Source of the DNA: Acanthornis magna
Lineage: Eukaryota > Chordata > Aves > Passeriformes > Acanthizidae
Length of the DNA stretch: 64,000 nt
Direction: 5' to 3'
Assembly: GCA_036785705.1 (NCBI GenBank)
Contig: JAWUZG010000056.1
Coordinates: forward strand, 2,109,001-2,173,000
In this document: in pieces, positions 1 through 12,045 of the stretch
How positions within the stretch are numbered: position 1 is the stretch's first letter
Layout: the number at the start of each line of letters is the position of its first letter
The notes under the pieces: generated by a model
Told to the model about the DNA's origin: nothing
Seen by the model: the letters and a program-made list of their open reading frames with translations, nothing else
Databases searched by the model: none
Made by a program: the position numbers and the translations under genes

Positions 1-1699
1 GAGATGCAGCAGGAGGTGTTTGATACAGAAACAGGTGTACCAATGGAATCCACATGCTTTCTAAGAAAAATAGGGGTTTATGTCAGTGCCATTCACAACA
101 AAGGTTTGCTCACAAGTAGGTTTATCATAAAAGCTGCTCTTATTTGACCAGACGCTTTCCCACAGCTAATGCTAGTCCATCAAATAACTGGTTTCAGAAC
201 AAAGATCAAAGTAGCAATATTAATTGTGACCTGAATACATATGCTAAGGCCAGATTGATTCCTAGTCTCTCATATCTCTGCCTTCTCTACCCTAAAAGAT
301 AAGAACTCATGATTAATTTAACACCATAGCAGAGACTGTCAGTGACCCATTTTGTTCAGGTCCTGGAAGATGAAATGTAGACATCAGAGCATCTCAAGTA
401 CTGCACATGTGACATCAGAGGCTTTTTAAAAGCCTTAAGTTATGCGAGATCAAGTAAAAAGAACATGGTATGCATATAAAAAATTGGTGGCTAAACATAT
501 TCTATGAGGAGTGAGACACTGTCATTAATATCGGTGTATTAGCAATGCCTTAGTTTTTACCCTTACTCATTTTCATACATACTTCAGATATTTACATTTA
601 TTAGTGATTGGTCATATGCAGACAAGCATAACAGTAAACCTACACCTTCTACTTTCTCAGTCTTTGTCTAAATCCACACACAACAGTCTGTGACTGAAAC
701 TTGTTTTCTCTCAAGAACGCAAAATGGTTCTCAAAAACAAGAAATACCATTTGCAAAACAGGTGTATCATACAAGACAAATATGTTAAAAATCCTAAAAT
801 AAGTGTTACTTTTCAGATTTTCTGTATTTAAAACATGGTTCTTGATCTATTTCTATTCATGTGTTCCACACAAAAACAACTCTGAAGTTCTTACTCTCAT
901 TGCCTGTCTAAAACTAGCACTGACTTCTGCTGTTTCCCCAGCTAGTAGGTGCTCAAGACTGGGGAAGAGCCCCAGTATTTCTGTATTGGAACTGTCAGAC
1001 AATACCAAAGACTTCAGAGGAAGAGGAAATAACTTATTGCCTGACAAATGAAAGTTCATGCAGAAGGGTTCTCTCTGTTGTCTTTACTGATTGGATACTC
1101 TTAAGATAAAGGCAATACATTATTAATGAATTAAAAAGTGAAGTTTTGGTGAGTGGGCCAAAAATCCCAAACAAACACTTTTTAAGGCACAATAATGATT
1201 ATAATTATGAAGAGTATACTAAACTAGTCCTACTAGCTTCAATTAAAAATGTAGGTGAAACACTGACCCCTCAAAATACTAAATTTCCCAATTTTTTGGT
1301 CTTTGGTAATAAATATTGCCACAGGCACAGTGAGACAGAGATGGAAGCATGCTGTATCATCACAGGGCAGGTCACAACTATGAAGATAATACTAAAAGAA
1401 TTAGTTTGGGAAAGAGGCAGGTAGGGCTATCTTCTGCTAGCTGCAATCCAAGACATCTTTCTCCTTAAATTCAGAAAAGCAGAGCTGCCAAACTGTGCGG
1501 GAAAGGAAGTTTTGAAACTTTTCCTAAAAGATACTTTTGTCTCAGCCTGGAAATACTGTCTGATGTAACTGCAGGGGAAGTGAGGTGGGGGTAAATCTTT
1601 GAGATAGCAGAGATCTTCCATGCCATTGTGTAATATATATAATATGGACACTTCAGATGCTACTTTATTCCCATTGTAAAACTGAAGATTAGAAAATCT
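1..1699. other. Intergenic, no gene recognised
   Basis: AT-rich sequence beyond the LACTB 3' end. Short open frames here have no recognisable domains, splice context or compositional bias. In mammals RPS27L lies convergently beyond LACTB; I looked for its small zinc-ribbon coding exons and did not see them, so it probably lies outside the window if synteny holds. Confidence 0.6.
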
Positions 1700-2190
1700 C
1701 ACACCTCTAGTCCTGCATCCAGCCCTGGGCCCCCCACTTCAGGAAAGATATTGAGGTGCTGGAGCATGTCCAGAGAAAGGCAGTGGAGCTTGGGAAGGAG
1801 CTGGAGCACAAGGGTGATGAGGAGAAGCTGAGGGTGTTTAGCTTGGAGAAAAGGAGGCTCAGGGGGCACCTTATTGCTCTCTAGAACTCCCTGATAGGGG
1901 GTTAAAGCCGGGTGGGGAAACAGGGATCTAGTGAAAGGACAAGAGGACATGGCCTCAAGCTGCACCAGCTGAGGTTCAGGTTGGACAACAGGAAGAATAT
2001 CTTCACAGAAAGGGTGGCCAGGCATTGGAAGGAGCTGCCCAGGAAAGGGATGGAGTCCCCAGCCCTGGGTGCAACACTTAGAGCTGTGCTCCAGTTGCCA
2101 TGGTGGTATTTGGTTAGTGAGACTTCTACTCCTGGCTTCAAGAATGGGCTTGAAGCTGTATTGAGTTATTTAAATCCCTAATTGCTGGAT
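1700..2190 (+). repeat. CR1-type LINE fragment (3' part), plus orientation
   Basis: The stretch resembles the 3' end of the avian CR1 reverse-transcriptase ORF and adjacent tail, recognisable from phrases such as the one around 'aaaaggaggctcaggggg' and 'ggccaggcattggaagga'. It is diverged, with stops in every frame, and lacks the terminal 8-bp repeats. It lies in plus orientation downstream of LACTB. Boundaries are approximate. Open frames within it are remnants, not host genes. Confidence 0.85.
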
Positions 2191-2328
2191 GTAAATGACT
2201 ATCTACATTACAGAATACAGTGCCATTGCTGGCTACCAAGTTAGCATGTGTATCACACAAAAACAATGGGACAATTTGGCAGCTCACCACATTGTGCTAT
2301 TTGGGTGGATTTGACTAGAAATAATACC

Positions 2329-3032
2329 TTTATTGCACAGTAAACTAATTTCACACATTCTCTGTATCCAGTAAAAATGGATGAGAGAACATCTAAATAA
2401 CAAAAAGATTTTTACTTACATTGCTCTAGATTCATTTTTTTCTAATTCTTAATCCACAGCTCTGACAAAAGCCTGCTTCTGGTATAAATCTGCATTCTGG
2501 AGGTAGCTTCAAGGTTTGGATTTTGTTGTTTTTTTAAGCAAATAAGGAAAGTGCTACGTGAAAACAAAAAGCAATGGTGACACAATTTTTCTTTAAAAAG
2601 TAATACTGAACAGTTTTGGCAGACTGGAACTATGAGAATAACAAGCAACATATTTGTGTGTTCAAATCAAGATGTGAAATTTTTCAAAAGTTTAACATTT
2701 AAGGTAGATAATTTGTACTTCTTAGTGCAAAAAAATGCTGTTTTTTAAATCTTGGTCAAGTGTTTCACTAGTTGATAAAAATAACCTGCTAATATAATGG
2801 TAATTTACACACATACTACAGAAAGTCAACTTTGACTGTTACATTCTCATTTTCTGTAAGTTAGGAACTTCCCTGAGAGATGAATTCCAGTTACAGGTAA
2901 ATTTAGCACCACTAGCAGAGGTTAATTAAGTGAATTTTTTATGTCTTCTCATATTCTTAGTGCTCTTAAAGTCCCATTACACCCTTCTCCCTTTGTTTTT
3001 CAGTACAGTGAGTTCAGTCACATGCATCTCTT
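2329..3032 (-). other. LACTB: LACTB presumed 3' UTR with candidate poly(A) signal
   Basis: Downstream of the LACTB stop on the minus strand, the first good AATAAA hexamer I found is the complement of 2329-2334, about 700 nt after the stop. The sequence between is AT-rich and non-coding. The 3' end is inferred; other hexamer variants could be used. Confidence 0.45.
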
Positions 3033-3576
3033 TTAACCTATATATTGTGCCCGTTTTTCTTTATCGAATTCCCTCGCAATCTTTAAGGCAGTGCTGTTGA
3101 GTGAAACCGATTGCATATTACAGATAATAGTGACAATTACTCCTCTCGGGGGTGCCACTGGCCTAGTGCCAAGAGCTTCAGAGTCCAGCTCTTCAGGCAG
3201 AATGAGGAGGACACTGCTTGCCCCCACAGCCCCGCCGGTGTGAGATGCATAGTGTCTCTGCTGTCTGCAGCAGCCGTACTGTTGGTTTTTCTCTACCACA
3301 GCCCAAGCCATGGCATATTTACCATCCCTGTCCCACGACACTTCTGTTTTTGGCACTGGGGTCCACATCATTGCAACTGTGCCTGGCTTGAGGTACCCAG
3401 GAAGAAGTTTGCCATTCCTGTTTTTAAATTGTCCGGCTTGATAACTGTACAACAAGGCATTTCCAAATTTCAGGAGGTCACCTACTGACGACAGAAAGCC
3501 ACCACCAGCCCACTTGTAAGAGTTGTCCACATATGGTGCATTTACCAGCCGTCCCTTTTTGTTGTAAACGTAACAC
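3033..3576 (-). CDS. LACTB: LACTB exon 6 (terminal coding exon)
   Basis: Encodes residues 344-524. The acceptor AG is the complement of 3577-3578 and the TAA stop the complement of 3033-3035. It contains a VDNSYKWAGGG segment and the third active-site motif, SHTGG, corresponding to KTG of beta-lactamases. It ends in a charged tail. Compared with human, the stretch before PPRG differs (GTRPVA here), which is a surface-loop type difference. Confidence 0.95.
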
Positions 3577-6500
3577 CTAAAATTCAAGAAAATCAACTTG
3601 TCATTCTCATATACTATGCACAACTATTTTAAGATGCTCTACCTTAAAAGAGAAAACTGAGCATGTATTAGCTTGTTCTCAAAAAACTTAGAGGAGTTTT
3701 ATTAAAATATATTTTTCTTTAATATATTTATTGGAGAAAAGCAAATTATTCAGACAGGAAAACAAAAATTAAGGTGCTATTTTATGTTAGAAACTTAGTT
3801 TTAATAAAAGTACTAATCTTTCTACTTACGATATACTAAGAATAAAGGCAATATACAAATAAGAGATGTACAGAAATAAATAGATCAGCCAACATAGATT
3901 TTTTCTTAAATCCCTCTAATAGATATGAAATGTTTTAAGGAAAGAGAAATCCTACAGCTACCCTGTGATTATCAGACACTGAGGCTTAGGCAACTGCTCT
4001 GAAACACTTGTTTCCATTTATGCTGATTTCCACCCACTGCCCCAAGATGGTTGCCATATTCTACAATAAAGCAAGAAGCATTAAAGTCTTGCATAACACA
4101 GATTGGAAACTGCCAACCAGAACTGCAGAATGAACTATCAGGAACAATACAACAGAAGTGCAGAACAAATTCTGCTTTTGAAAGAAAAAGTCCAATCGTG
4201 ACTTGATTCATTTCATACAACATAAGAAAAGGACTGTGGAATAAATATAAAACTCAATGAATTTCAGCCTTTGGTCTTTAGACCACATGAGGTCCATGTA
4301 CTACTCGGAGAGTTATGAAAAGGAAAAGCCCTGTCTAGATTACACTTGTATTGGAAAGCTTTTAGCACACTTCTGATTAACTTATAACACTGAAAATCAG
4401 AAGTTGAAATAAAGGAAGGATGATGAATGGTCCAGGATGCAAGACTGCCATCAACTCTGACAGTGATTTAGTATCTTCTTGTCACCACGATGAGTTTTTT
4501 GATTGCAAAAAAACCCTGTTACAAAGACATTGACTTATACCTTTAAAAGATCTAGAACACGGATTTTAAAGCATTTTCCTATTAGGTAAATATAGTATAA
4601 CCAAACCATTAAACAAACCTCAACACGTCAATACATTCTATTTTGAGGCACCAAGCTCCAATTTGTGGAAGCAAACGCATCAGCATCTCAGTTTTGCTTA
4701 ACAGTAAGTACCTATAAAAAGACTCCCAGAACAGCATCTGTCCCAATTCTTTGATCCCTCCCATATTTCAGTTTATAAAAAGATGAATATACACACATGT
4801 TAAAAAACCTTGACTGTACAAGGTTGATAATTTATGACAACATCACTATCATCCAGATGAGCCTCTGAGTCTACAGCCAGAGAGCCTCTGCAATTTTGCA
4901 TCTTAGAAGAGCAGTAAAGCTGTGTGCACACACACTTCCAATATGCACTTGTATGTAAGTACTATAAACCTCAGGTTCAACATGTTCATCATTCTTTGAG
5001 AGCATTTTAGAAGCCAAACTTTTAAAAACTCTGAGTCTCATCTTCATGAGACCTGCTTTTCCATTCAATAGAATTCTTGTCCCACACCAAACTTTAATAG
5101 GGGAGCCAATAACCAATTTCAGAGCCCAGAGAGGAAGGTCAATAAAATAAGGGAGAGCCAGACAATAAGCCTCAGCCTAATCCACTATATTGGAATGAAT
5201 TATCCAGTTACATAAATTTCTCTGAGTTTGTTGTAGTGTGGTGTCTTCTGTTTTGTTTTTGTAGGAGTTTTGGGGGAGGGGAGGTTCACTTTTTTTCCCC
5301 TATGTTCAATTAATTTAAAAAATAAATTGGTAAAGCATGTTCTGTGATAAACAGAATTTTAATTCTGTTCAAGAGTCATACTGCAATTTGATTTATGAAA
5401 ACCTTGTGTTATTGTGAGGCTATTACAATTCCATTGAACTCTTTAAATGCCAGTATATTAAGCAATCCAAGGTAGCCATATATTCCAACATAATCTCCTA
5501 GTTACTCCTTATTTTACTCTATATGCACTTAGGTGCTTACTTGTACCCAAAGTAAATATAAACTTCAAAGTCACCCCCATTACTCCTCTCACCCCCCATA
5601 TTCACACTCTGAACAGGAAATACCTTTTTCTTATTATGTAATTTTACATGCTAATTACAGAACCAATACCATTGCATTGGAACCAGCTACAAGACTAACT
5701 CTGAGGTAACATACAACACTTCATTCAAATGTCTGGAAAAAAAAAAGTCACGCATTTTTAATTCAGCTGGCTTAATTAAAATAGAAAGGGCAACAGTTGT
5801 GGAAAAATTAAGAGTTCCACCCTTGTTTACCTTGCTCTGTTATATATCATTGCTTCATTGTCATCTAGGACAGTTGACATCATATCCAAATCACGAAACA
5901 TTTTCAGCATATAGTCTGTAAACTTTTGTCCTGAAGCTCTCTCCACAACAGCACTTAAGAGAGTAAAGCCATACGTTGAGTACAAGAACTGACTACCTTG
6001 AAGAAACAGTGAGAAAGGGGAAAAAAACCATGTTAATTGCATGATGCTTAAATGGAATCATATGTGCAAATAAAACTACATGTAGCAATGAATAATCAAC
6101 CATTGTTGATCCTAAGCCTATGAAATTCTGTACTGCAGCAGACATAGATCTTGCTAAGAGAACAGCACTAAAATCTTCCAGGGATTTCTATGCAGTCAGG
6201 TTTCATGCCAAGATGTCAACACCGACATTTAACACCCTTTCCACAAGATTTACTACACCAGTTCTACAAAGATGTCTGGATTTGGAAAGCTGAAGCAAGC
6301 CATAAAATTACTTCTTAAAGACGCTCTGCTACTGTGACTCATTGGTGTGTCCATACCCTGGAGATCAGAAGACAACAGCAGTACTTGCTTACATTTTTCA
6401 AAGGTATTCACCACTTTTAGAACAGTGTTTCTAGTTCTGGAATATCCCAAAAGATTATATGAACACTGACATGCATATTATTTAAGACAATATAATTTAT

Positions 6501-9500
6501 TTACAAAACAATGTTTCATTTTTTAAAGATCTCATCCTGTGCCAATACCTTTTATGAAACATCCACGTATTGAGCAACTGCTGAAGTGCCTACAGTGGAG
6601 ACAGATCTCTTAGTTGAAGTGGTTCCTAGAGCTCTCCAAGATGGTGAATGTTTAACTTCTCCCCTTTCCTACCCCTCTCCCCTTTAAATGCACATTTTTT
6701 ATTGTTTATCAACAATGCATATAATATATCTTTTAACCTAACTCATTTAGAACTTACACCTGAAGTTCCTCAAAGTTCTCTCTAGACTTAATTTAAATAA
6801 TCCCAACAATAAATTACTTCAATAATTCTGTGATTCTATGGCTTTTCTGTAGAATGTTTAGCTCTACTTTAGTGCCTTGGTACAAATTTTTGCTTTTGGT
6901 TCCTATCTAAAAGGCTCAGAACATGATTATAGCAAGTCGCTATCTGCTTACAAAATACTTTGTAGATACAAATTTGTTACCAGAATTAGATTCTGCTTTA
7001 GCATTTATAAATCTAGGAACTGGTATGTTTCAGAGCACTTACTGCAATACATACTGGTCCTGGGAGAAAAGTCTTATATATATACACACACACAGACACA
7101 TATATATATATACACACACATATATACAGATATATATATATTACATGAACAGATTGTTTGTGCAGACCAAGTATTTCTCTGTTGAGCTTTTAATGAGGCT
7201 CATGAAGGAAAAAAAAGGGAGGGATAGGGAAGCAGGACAAACCAAAACCCACACACAAAGTCTTTACTGGACTCTACTGTCCTCATTACATGTAAAACTG
7301 AGACAAAATTCTCACCAGAAGAGCACATTTTGGGCTATAATAGAAACTCACCTGGTTTAAAGAACAAAGGATCATTTTTAAATATCTTCAGTGATTCAAT
7401 CACACTTTCAAATTTTTCCTTCAAATAATACTCTTCCTGTTCAAACTCCCTGTCTTTCCTTCCAGGCTTTGAATTTCTGCTTTTTGTCTCACCATCGTGT
7501 TCTTTCTTCTGTTTGACACAATCAGTTTTTTCAATCCCTTTACCTTCTTTTTCTTTTTGTTCTTTATCCTGATGAGATTTTGTTAGCTTAAGTGCTCTGT
7601 TTGCCTTTTCCTTTTCTTCTTTTACTTTTGCAATATCTTTTTCATAGTGACGAATCCCACTCAAGTGTGAAACTAAGAGTCTTGTGGTAATAGTGACCTA
7701 AGTAGACAGGATAATGTGAGCTCTCTTCATTAAAAGATGAACACTAAATCACCAAAAAAGTAAAATTCACCATGACAAAGAACAGACAAAGGTTTAAGAC
7801 CTTCTAAATATCACATATTAAATGCAGTTTTTAAAAAAAAAAAGTATATATGCGGACACTACACACTTGATATCAAACTGAAGATCCAAATTTGCTTTTC
7901 TGAGCAGGAAACATCTGTACTTGTCTAAATGATTTTGAGTTTTATAGGAATAGGTCCAGATCAGGCACCTGTACACAGCTAAGCAGTGACAGGAACAAAA
8001 GTTAAAAAAACCTCTTACCAATAAACAGTTACATACCTTTTCACCCTCGTAGACTTTTTCTGGAAATTCAGGGACATATTTCTGCACTGGAGCATCTAAA
8101 TCCAGTTTTCCCTCTTCCCACAATTTAGCAACAGCCATCATTGTAAGACACTTGCTGATACTGGCAATGCGCATGATGGTCTCTGGCTTACACACCACAC
8201 GGTTCTCTACATCAGCATAGCCCAAACCTTTAAGGAAATAAAAACACTCTGGTAACTACTTTGCACAAAACCATGCTGAATTAATTCTTTGCAATGAGTT
8301 AGATTTATTGGCCCTTTAAAATAGTTTTCCTCCAGCTAAATTGGGATATGAAGCATTGGACTATCCCAGCCCCTGCTTCAATTCAGTTAATAGACTTTTA
8401 CTGTAGTAGTAGCAGTTAATCAGCGCCCACTGGATTAGCCAATGGCATCCCAAGTTGCTGATTAAAACTACAACAAACGTAATGATAAATGAGATTGAAG
8501 ATTAAGCCAAAATTGACACTCCTGAGGTCAAATATTCAATGTAGAAAACCCAAAGAGAAGACCATAAAATAAATGACCAGCAGTCATAAACACTCCTTTT
8601 ATTGTTCTGAATAAGGGTCTTATTCAGCAATAAAGGGTCTTATTTTATCAATACAGAAACTGAGAGGAAATCACTCACAAATTCATAGTAATTACCTAAA
8701 CTGTAAACTTTCACAAAACAGTGGTGTTACACACTATGTTTCAATATCACACAGCATGACTTCAATTAAAGTACAGTTTAATAGTCTCTGTAACAGTGTT
8801 TTCCTATGTAACCAACCCATGAGTCTGGTAGCAAGAACTGGAATTAATAAGATATTATCAAACTGCCAAAACAGTCTTCAGTTTGAGCCAGGTTTGAAGA
8901 AAGTTCAAGTGATGTTGCAGCATAAAAGCAAGAAAATGCAGCAATGACGTATTTGCAATTTTCAGTACAAGAAAGGCCTGCAAGCAATGCATGTCTGTCT
9001 ATATAAAACTGTACTCTAACAATGAACTGCTCAGGAAAAACCCCCAAACCTTGACAAAGTACAAGAAATAGAACAGATGACACGCCAGTTGCCCAAGACC
9101 CTTTCTCTTACATAGCTGCTCCTCAAGTGCATGGTGCTTGTGAAGGCAGATACTGTTCCCCCCAGTGAAAACACCTGCCAAGCCTCACACCACTCCCATC
9201 AGCAAGGAAGCAGGTTTAGTACTGTGGTCACTGAATACATGCAACTTACATCTGTTCCTATTTTGTCCCCCATGAAGAAGGGAGGAGGAGACCCAAACAA
9301 TGTTATCACACCCAGGTGCCTTATCGAGGCACTGTTGTGCTCTTTATGCGTGTGCAGCAGGGTACAGAAAGTTCTGCCATGGTTTATGCTCCCACATGTA
9401 GTGGATCTGGCAGTCCTGGTGTAAGCCACTGCCACTCGATCCCTCAGGCACTCTCCAGCTTGTCAAGGAAGGAATACTGCAGAAGTCTTATAAAAACTTC

Positions 9501-11755
9501 CTTTTTCATTGCTAGTTAATTTGAGACCAGAAAAAGCTATCTGATTTGAGAAAATTTGTGATTAAGTTTTAGCACAATTTTCTTTCTAGGCCACATTATA
9601 AAAGGTACCAGAGGCTCTCCAACTCACTTCTGTCATGGTGAGAGAGAAATTAAAACCCATAATCAGCTTTATACATATGTAAAAATTAATGCAACAACAG
9701 GCTATCAGAAGAAAGTTAGTAACAATCTTACTTACAAAGACTTTTTCTTCAAATTCTATAAAACATAAATGAACAATGTTGCCATTTACTACTACCATTT
9801 ACATTGTCCAAAAAACCCAAAACACATTGGGTTTTTTGAAACTCATGAAAATGTCTTGGCGAACAGATACACATTTTGATGGGTTTTTTAAAACATCAAA
9901 TGTCTAGATTATATGAGCAGTAATAACACACTCTACTTAAAACTAAACTGTGTAACCATAAAAATCAATTGCAATTTCTGAAAGGATAACACTTGTTAAA
10001 TCCCAGTGCCTTCCCAGTAAAACTACACAACCCACAAACGGGAGACAGGTCACCAAATGTGAGCCATTATTACTTTGACCACTAAGGAAGTTTCTGTAGG
10101 GAGAACAGTTCTTTACCTCCTACATACAGTGACACTAGCCCACTGTACAGCTGTATGCCCAGAGTACACACAAAGGCTGATCTGAAAAATTAATGGAAGA
10201 AAGGTTCTCCAATATAACTGTTGAGACATACTAGTATATTCAGGAAGTTAACAAATTATCAATTCCTGGAAATTATTGAAGTTTACCAAGGAAGGTGTCA
10301 CCTGATAATCCCTAGGCACCCACTCCTGGCCACGGTCTAGAGATCGGACATTAAGCAGATGAAATACCAGTCTGATTAGCTTGCCTGAATTGTTCATTTT
10401 TAAAATATTCATCAGTTCTTGACAGCATGCACAACTACTACCCCCACATACTAACCTTCTGACCAGACTTCCTTTCCATCTACAGAAACTCCAACAAGTA
10501 TACCTGGGATTCCTGCTTCATCCTGCCAAAAAAAAAAAAAAAAAAAACAACAGATAGAAGACATTCAGAAGGATCTTTACAGTTAAAAAAACCTCCTCCC
10601 AAACCCTTGAACTGCAAAAGCTACCACAAACCTACAAATGCACCTTCACATTGTTGTCATATTACAGTTGAAATTTTGTTACGTACCAGTCCAGCTGAAC
10701 TGGTACAAATCCCTTTTGCAAAGCTGACATTTTAACTCAGCCATTGGGAAAAATATACATAACAACAACAACAATGTATTTTTTTTCTTTAATAATTCAA
10801 TTAAATTAGCAAACAGGACATGCAAAAAAAACCCCAAACCCGGAATAGAAACAAAATATGACAGAGTGAATATGCAACCGGCAAACAGCACCACCTACTG
10901 GCAGGCAAGATTTCAAAGGAGCTTCAACTGGATTTTCAAAGTAACTACAAAGTGCTGTTTAAGCAGAATCACAGAATATCCTGAATTGGAAGGGACCCAC
11001 AAGGATAATCAAGGCCAGCTCCTGGCGCTGCACAGAACTCCAACAATCCCACCCTGTGCCTGAGAGCGCTGTCCAAACACTCCTTGAGCTCTGTCAGGCT
11101 TGAGAGCCGTGACCACTTCCCCGGAGAGCCTGTTCCAGTGCTCAACCACCCTCTAAGTAAAAAAACTTTTCCTAATATCCACCTACACTTCTCCTGACAT
11201 AATTTCACGCCATCCCCTCGTCACAGAGAGCAGCGATCAGTGCCTGCCCCTCCGCTTCCCCTCATGAGGAAGCCGCAGCCCGCAGTGAGTCTCCCCTCCG
11301 TCTCCTCTCCTCCAGGCTGAACGAAGTGCCCTCATCCTCTCCTCGTATGGCTCTCGCCTCTCCTTCCTACAGCCTTTAAGGCCCCCCTTGTTCTCAGATA
11401 CCACATACTGTGCTACACTTCCACAGATCCCTGTATCAAGCTGGCCTAAGCCGCGCCAGCACCAACAGCCTCCAGCGGTCCCCCCGCTCAGCACCTTGAT
11501 CCTCCGCACCAGGTCCCTGCTCCTCTCCACGGCCGCGCTGAAGCCCCGGGGGGGCGGCGGCTTCTCCTCCCGTCCGCTCTCAGAGTCACCTCCCGCCGGC
11601 GCCGCCCGGACCCCCAGCGCCAGCCCCAGCGCCAGCCCCCAGCCCCAGGGCCGCGCCCCGGCCCCGCCAGCCCCTCCGCGGGGCGCGGGGACCCGTCCGG
11701 GAGCCGCCGTCCGCCGCAGGGCCCGCGCCAGGCCCGCCATGGCCGGGGCGGACAT
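3033..11755 (-). CDS. LACTB: LACTB, mitochondrial serine beta-lactamase-like protein (six coding exons)
   Basis: Spliced CDS on the minus strand: 11755-11495, 10522-10456, 8227-8037, 7697-7352, 5996-5831, 3576-3033, giving 524 aa (human about 547). All introns are GT-AG and phases join without a break. The protein has an Arg/Ala-rich N-terminus fitting a mitochondrial presequence, a Gly/Leu/Ala-rich hydrophobic stretch, then a penicillin-binding-protein/class C beta-lactamase fold. The catalytic SxxK motif is SISK at residues 132-135, the second motif position is Tyr294 in Y-S-T, and the third is HTGG at 456-459. A Lys/Glu-rich low-complexity insert occupies about 196-258. In the family LACTB is a filament-forming protease of the mitochondrial intermembrane space that affects lipid metabolism. 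No frameshift or lost motif is seen. Confidence 0.95.
5831..5996 (-). CDS. LACTB: LACTB exon 5
   Basis: Encodes residues 289-344 (166 nt), starting with the second half of a split Gly codon. It reads SQFLYSTYGFTLLSAVVERA, which aligns with the helix carrying the second active-site motif (Tyr294; Y-S-T instead of the Y-x-N of class C enzymes, as I recall for LACTB in general). It ends in IYNRAR with a GTAAAC donor. Confidence 0.95.
6781..6842 (+). repeat. Possible CR1 3' terminus remnant (low confidence)
   Basis: The sequence ends with two CR1-like terminal octamers (attctgtg then attctatg) at about 6825-6840, but the preceding bases are only vaguely CR1-like. It lies in LACTB intron 4. It could be an old CR1 end or chance. 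Confidence 0.3.
7075..7142. repeat. (TA)n/(CA)n microsatellite
   Basis: Alternating purine-pyrimidine tract of TA and CA dinucleotides in LACTB intron 4. Open frames crossing it encode Tyr/Ile/His/Thr-rich artefacts. Confidence 0.95.
7352..7697 (-). CDS. LACTB: LACTB exon 4, with Lys/Glu-rich insert
   Basis: Encodes residues 174-289 (346 nt). It begins VTITTRLLVSHLSGIRHYEK, a LACTB hallmark, and then runs into a very Lys/Glu-rich low-complexity insert before returning to conserved sequence ending NDPLFFKPG. Human LACTB has a comparable charged insert here, so this is a family feature rather than an assembly artefact. Splice sites are the complement of 7698-7699 (AG) and 7350-7351 (GT). Confidence 0.95.
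8037..8227 (-). CDS. LACTB: LACTB exon 3, catalytic SISK motif
   Basis: 191 nt encoding residues 110-173. It contains GLGYADVENR and RIASISKCLTMM; Ser132 in SISK is the predicted nucleophile and Lys135 the general base. It ends in EFPEKVYEGEK with a GTATGT donor. Frame is phase 0 at the 3' end, matching exon 4. Confidence 0.96.
10456..10522 (-). CDS. LACTB: LACTB exon 2
   Basis: Short 67-nt exon encoding DEAGIPGILVGVSVDGKEVW plus SE (residues 88-109) and the first base of a Gly codon. It was too short for simple ORF finding but is supported by flanking AG and GT and by a close match to the LACTB segment that opens the PBP-like domain. Its polypyrimidine tract is a homopolymer of 20 T on the minus strand (10528-10547 as A on the plus strand). 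Confidence 0.94.
10966..11392 (-). repeat. CR1 LINE fragment in LACTB intron 1
   Basis: Begins on the plus strand with agaatcacagaat, the reverse complement of the CR1 3' terminal repeat. It continues through well-preserved CR1 sequence (for example 'cagaactccaacaatcccac' and 'gcctgttccagtgctcaacc'). Minus orientation, same as LACTB. It ends about 100 bp from the exon 1 donor. Boundaries are approximate. Confidence 0.88.
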
Positions 11756-12040
11756 GGCACCGCCGGGCCACAGGCACCGCCTCGCCGGGCCGAGCCCCGA
11801 GCGCATCGAGCGCCGCCGCCTCACGGAGCGGCGCGGCCGCGGCGGCGGGACGGGCTCCGGCGGGACGGGCTCCGGCAGGGCCTGCAGCGGGCGGGCGGGA
11901 CCGGGCACAGGGCGGCGCAGGGCAGCGCAGCTCGCCCGCATTCACCGCGGGCTGCAAAGGGGCTCGCCCCGCCGAGCGGGACACCCGGCACTCGGGCCGC
12001 CTCCCTGGGGCTCGGCACGGCTGGCGGGCGAGGGCGATGA
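11440..12040. promoter_or_regulatory. LACTB: LACTB CpG-rich promoter and first exon
   Basis: Dense CpG sequence spanning LACTB exon 1 and about 280 bp upstream, in contrast to AT-rich surroundings. No TATA box is evident, as expected of a housekeeping CpG-island promoter. It is abruptly bounded on both sides by CR1 fragments. The transcription start cannot be fixed from sequence alone. Confidence 0.75.
11495..11755 (-). CDS. LACTB: LACTB exon 1, start and mitochondrial presequence
   Basis: Encodes residues 1-87 in very GC-rich sequence. I chose the ATG at the complement of 11753-11755 (MSAPAMAGLARALRR...) because it has G at -3 and gives an Arg-rich, acid-free N-terminus typical of mitochondrial import. 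An in-frame ATG at 11806 has a weak context and another at 11941 lies in a proline/arginine-rich stretch. The exon ends RSRDLVRRIK followed by GT. N-terminal length is the least certain part of the gene. Confidence 0.85.
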
Positions 12041-12045
12041 AGAGA

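Noticed and set aside
1699..2181. Open frames on both strands near the left end
   Set aside because: They fall inside a diverged CR1 fragment with stops in the reverse-transcriptase frame, so no host gene or intact element.
1..3032. Possible RPS27L exons expected from mammalian synteny
   Set aside because: No zinc-ribbon coding segment or matching exon ends could be found on either strand.
6923..7360. 145-codon plus-strand open frame in LACTB intron 4
   Set aside because: Built around the TA/CA microsatellite at 7075-7142 and antisense to LACTB.
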